From Pseudomonas guariconensis (GTDB lineage Bacteria > Pseudomonadota > Gammaproteobacteria > Pseudomonadales > Pseudomonadaceae), in the NCBI RefSeq assembly GCF_900102675.1, contig NZ_FMYX01000014.1, forward strand, positions 1 to 64,000: a DNA stretch of 64,000 nucleotides. Direction: 5' to 3'. The notes beneath the pieces are model-generated. The model saw only the letters and a program-made list of their open reading frames with translations. It had not been told where the DNA came from and searched no databases. Positions 62,379 to 64,000 of the stretch are shown in pieces (positions within the stretch are counted from its first letter, which is position 1; each line of letters starts with the position of its first letter). Position numbers and translations under genes: made by a program.

Positions 62379-63584
62379 TTACACGGCGGCAAAAAATGGC
62401 AACGCCAAGTACAGCTTGATGACAATGGCGTTGATGATGTCGATGAAGAATGCCCCCACCATCGGCACCACCAGAAACGCTATCTGCGATGGGCCATAGC
62501 GTTGCGTCACAGCCTGCATATTGGCAATCGCCGTTGGCGTGGCGCCCAGGCCAAAACCGCAATGGCCGGCTGCAAGTACGGCAGCATCATAGTTGCGGCC
62601 CATGACCCTGAAGGTCACGAAGATCGCAAAGAGCGCCATCACCAATGCCTGGACTGCCAAAAGAATGAAGAACGGCAATGCCAGCGCCGCAAGATCCCAT
62701 AACTTCAGCGACATCAATGCAATGGCCAGAAACAACGACAAACTGACATTGCCCATGACCGAAACTTCGCGCTCGAATACTTGATACAAACCAAACATCG
62801 AAAGCCCGTTTCGTAGCAGTACGCCTACGAACAAGACGCACACGAAGGTCGGTAGTTCGAATGCGGTCCCGTGCAGAAACTTATTCAATAGGGAACCTGC
62901 CAGTAAGCTGACCGAAATCAGCGCGATGGTTTCGATCAGAGAAAAGGGTGTGATCAGGCGCTCTTTGTTGGGTTGTTCAAACCCCTGTGGCAAGCGGGGC
63001 GTCTCTTGCTCGACACCCGGCGTCTGGACGCGGGCGATGAGCAAGCGTGCGACCGGACCACCAATCAAACCGCCCAACACCAGGCCGAACGTGGCGGAGG
63101 CCAGTGCCAGTTCGGACGCTGAGGCCAGACCGAACTTCTCGCTGAAGGTGGCTCCCCACGCAGCGCCTGTGCCGTGCCCGCCCGACAAGGTGATCGAACC
63201 TGCCAGCAAGCCCATCAGCGGGTCCAATCCAAGCGCCGTGGCAAGTCCGATGCCCATGGCGTTCTGGACCACCAGCAATCCGGTGACCACCAGCAGGAAG
63301 ATGCCGACGACACGGCCGCCTTTCTTCAGGCTGGCGAAATCCGCACTCAAGCCGATGGTGGCGAAGAATGCCAACATCAAAGGTGTTTGCAGTGAAGTAT
63401 CGAATTGGACCTGGATATCGAAACTGCGCAGTCCCAATAACACCACGGCGACCAGCAAGCCACCGGCGACCGGTTCGGGAATATTGTAAGTGCGCAGAAA
63501 AGCGATGCGTGCAACGAGGCCTCGTCCTAATAGCAGCACCAGGGAGGCGGCGACGAGTGTCCCATAGAAATCGAGCTCAAGCAT
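62379..63584 (-). CDS. gltS: Sodium/glutamate symporter GltS
   Basis: A 401-residue ESS-family Na+/glutamate symporter, the same length as E. coli GltS. Two inverted halves with re-entrant loops are visible: GLLAGSITLSGGHGTGAAWG in the first and VLAAGHCGFGLGATPTAIAN in the second. ATG 63584 fits the family start (MLELDFYGTLVAASLVLLLG). It is between kup and the TyrR/GcsR-like gene on the same strand. Glutamate supply beside a glycine-cleavage regulator may be coincidental. Confidence 0.95.
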   Translation of the reverse strand: MLELDFYGTLVAASLVLLLGRGLVARIAFLRTYNIPEPVAGGLLVAVVLLGLRSFDIQVQFDTSLQTPLMLAFFATIGLSADFASLKKGGRVVGIFLLVVTGLLVVQNAMGIGLATALGLDPLMGLLAGSITLSGGHGTGAAWGATFSEKFGLASASELALASATFGLVLGGLIGGPVARLLIARVQTPGVEQETPRLPQGFEQPNKERLITPFSLIETIALISVSLLAGSLLNKFLHGTAFELPTFVCVLFVGVLLRNGLSMFGLYQVFEREVSVMGNVSLSLFLAIALMSLKLWDLAALALPFFILLAVQALVMALFAIFVTFRVMGRNYDAAVLAAGHCGFGLGATPTAIANMQAVTQRYGPSQIAFLVVPMVGAFFIDIINAIVIKLYLALPFFAAV

Positions 63585-63766
63585 GTGATGCGTACTCTTT
63601 GTAAATTCAGAAGAATATTTACTTGGGCGCGCCATTCTAGGGACGGCCATTACGCGAGTACGTAGGTTTATTCTGAAAGTTATCGGCTTATGACGGTTAT
63701 TTTTGTGGTTTTATGCGTCACCCCGACGCTGGCGGGGCGCTGTCGAACCGAGGCGCGAGCCCCGCT

Positions 63767-64000
63767 TCATGCTTTGTTTGGAATCCCGTACTTGCGTAGC
63801 CGCTGGGCAATCGCGGTGTGGGAGGTTTGCAGGCGGCTGGCCAATTGGCGGGTGGACGGATAGCTCAGGTATAGGCGCTGCAGCAGATCGCGCTCGAAGG
63901 CCTGCACGGCCTGCTCGAGGCTGGCCACTTCGCCGTCCTGGCCACGGGCCACGGCGGTGCCGGCAATGTCCAGATCGTCGATGTCCACCAGGCTATGTTC
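63767..64000 (-). CDS. gcsR: Sigma-54-dependent TyrR/GcsR-like regulator, 3' end only
   Basis: The last 77 codons of a gene that continues past the window edge. The C-terminal TyrR-type helix-turn-helix is visible: LLQRLYLSYPSTRQLASRLQ followed by TSHTAIAQRLRKYGIPNK. This domain occurs in TyrR, PhhR and GcsR. Position about 5 kb from a sigma-54-controlled glycine-cleavage operon favours GcsR, the activator of gcvH2 in P. aeruginosa, over PhhR, which normally neighbours phhA. The AAA+ and ACT/PAS parts lie outside, so the symbol is inferred. Confidence 0.75.
   Translation of the reverse strand, partial: EHSLVDIDDLDIAGTAVARGQDGEVASLEQAVQAFERDLLQRLYLSYPSTRQLASRLQTSHTAIAQRLRKYGIPNKA

Overview
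This 64 kb window is a gene-dense, GC-rich chromosomal segment of a Pseudomonas, most likely of the P. putida group. The evidence is gene content and order: gatCAB/mreBCD/maf/rng, the rpoN nitrogen-PTS cluster, lptABC-kdsCD beside mla (ttg2), murA-hisGDC, hupN-rlmF-valS-holC-pepA-lptFG, and gcvHP-sdaA-gcvT near a TyrR-like regulator. P. putida-type REP elements lie between genes. Almost everything is core housekeeping. I saw no rRNA, tRNA, prophage, transposase or CRISPR array.

Layout. 0-8 kb: an AEC carrier and an AroP-type permease (+), then on the minus strand a CMD-family protein, a Ca2+/Na+ antiporter, an RlpA-like lipoprotein and gatB/gatA/gatC. 8-21 kb (+): mreBCD, maf, rng, yhdP, a nitrilase-family amidase, tldD and pmbA, with darP opposite. 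21-28 kb (-): kdsD, kdsC, lptC, lptA, lptB, rpoN, hpf, ptsN, rapZ, ptsO. 28-36.6 kb (+): mlaFEDCB, a BolA protein, murA, hisG, hisD, hisC. 36.6-37.6 kb: a roughly 1 kb non-coding island of long inverted arms and three microsatellites. 37.6-42 kb: a FadR-type regulator, CynX/NimT-type MFS transporter, NTF2-like and GIY-YIG proteins, ndpA (-), hupN. 42-51 kb: rlmF, valS, an unknown protein, holC and pepA (-), then lptF-lptG (+). 51-64 kb: RDD protein, cold-shock protein, the gcvH-gcvP-sdaA-gcvT unit (-), chrA (+), kup, gltS and the 3' end of a GcsR/TyrR-like regulator (-).

Themes. Much of the window builds the cell envelope: MreBCD for shape, MurA for peptidoglycan, KdsCD for Kdo, LptABC plus LptFG for LPS export, Mla for outer-membrane lipid asymmetry, and YhdP. 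The rpoN-ptsN-rapZ-ptsO block encodes sigma-54 and the nitrogen PTS. Near the right end the glycine-cleavage operon carries a readable -24/-12 promoter and two TyrR/GcsR-like dyads, and the probable regulator sits about 5 kb away.

Most unusual points: (i) mreC and the Ca2+/Na+ antiporter both seem to start at ATT; (ii) the island at 36.6-37.6 kb includes a G-quadruplex-capable 12-copy hexamer 67 bp upstream of a regulator gene, and its outer 122 bp recur at the left edge of the window; (iii) strong hairpins lie between mreB and mreC and between gltS and kup; (iv) the fumC-sodA block that I recall between pmbA and ptsO in P. aeruginosa is absent. I did not find a convincing new multi-gene system.
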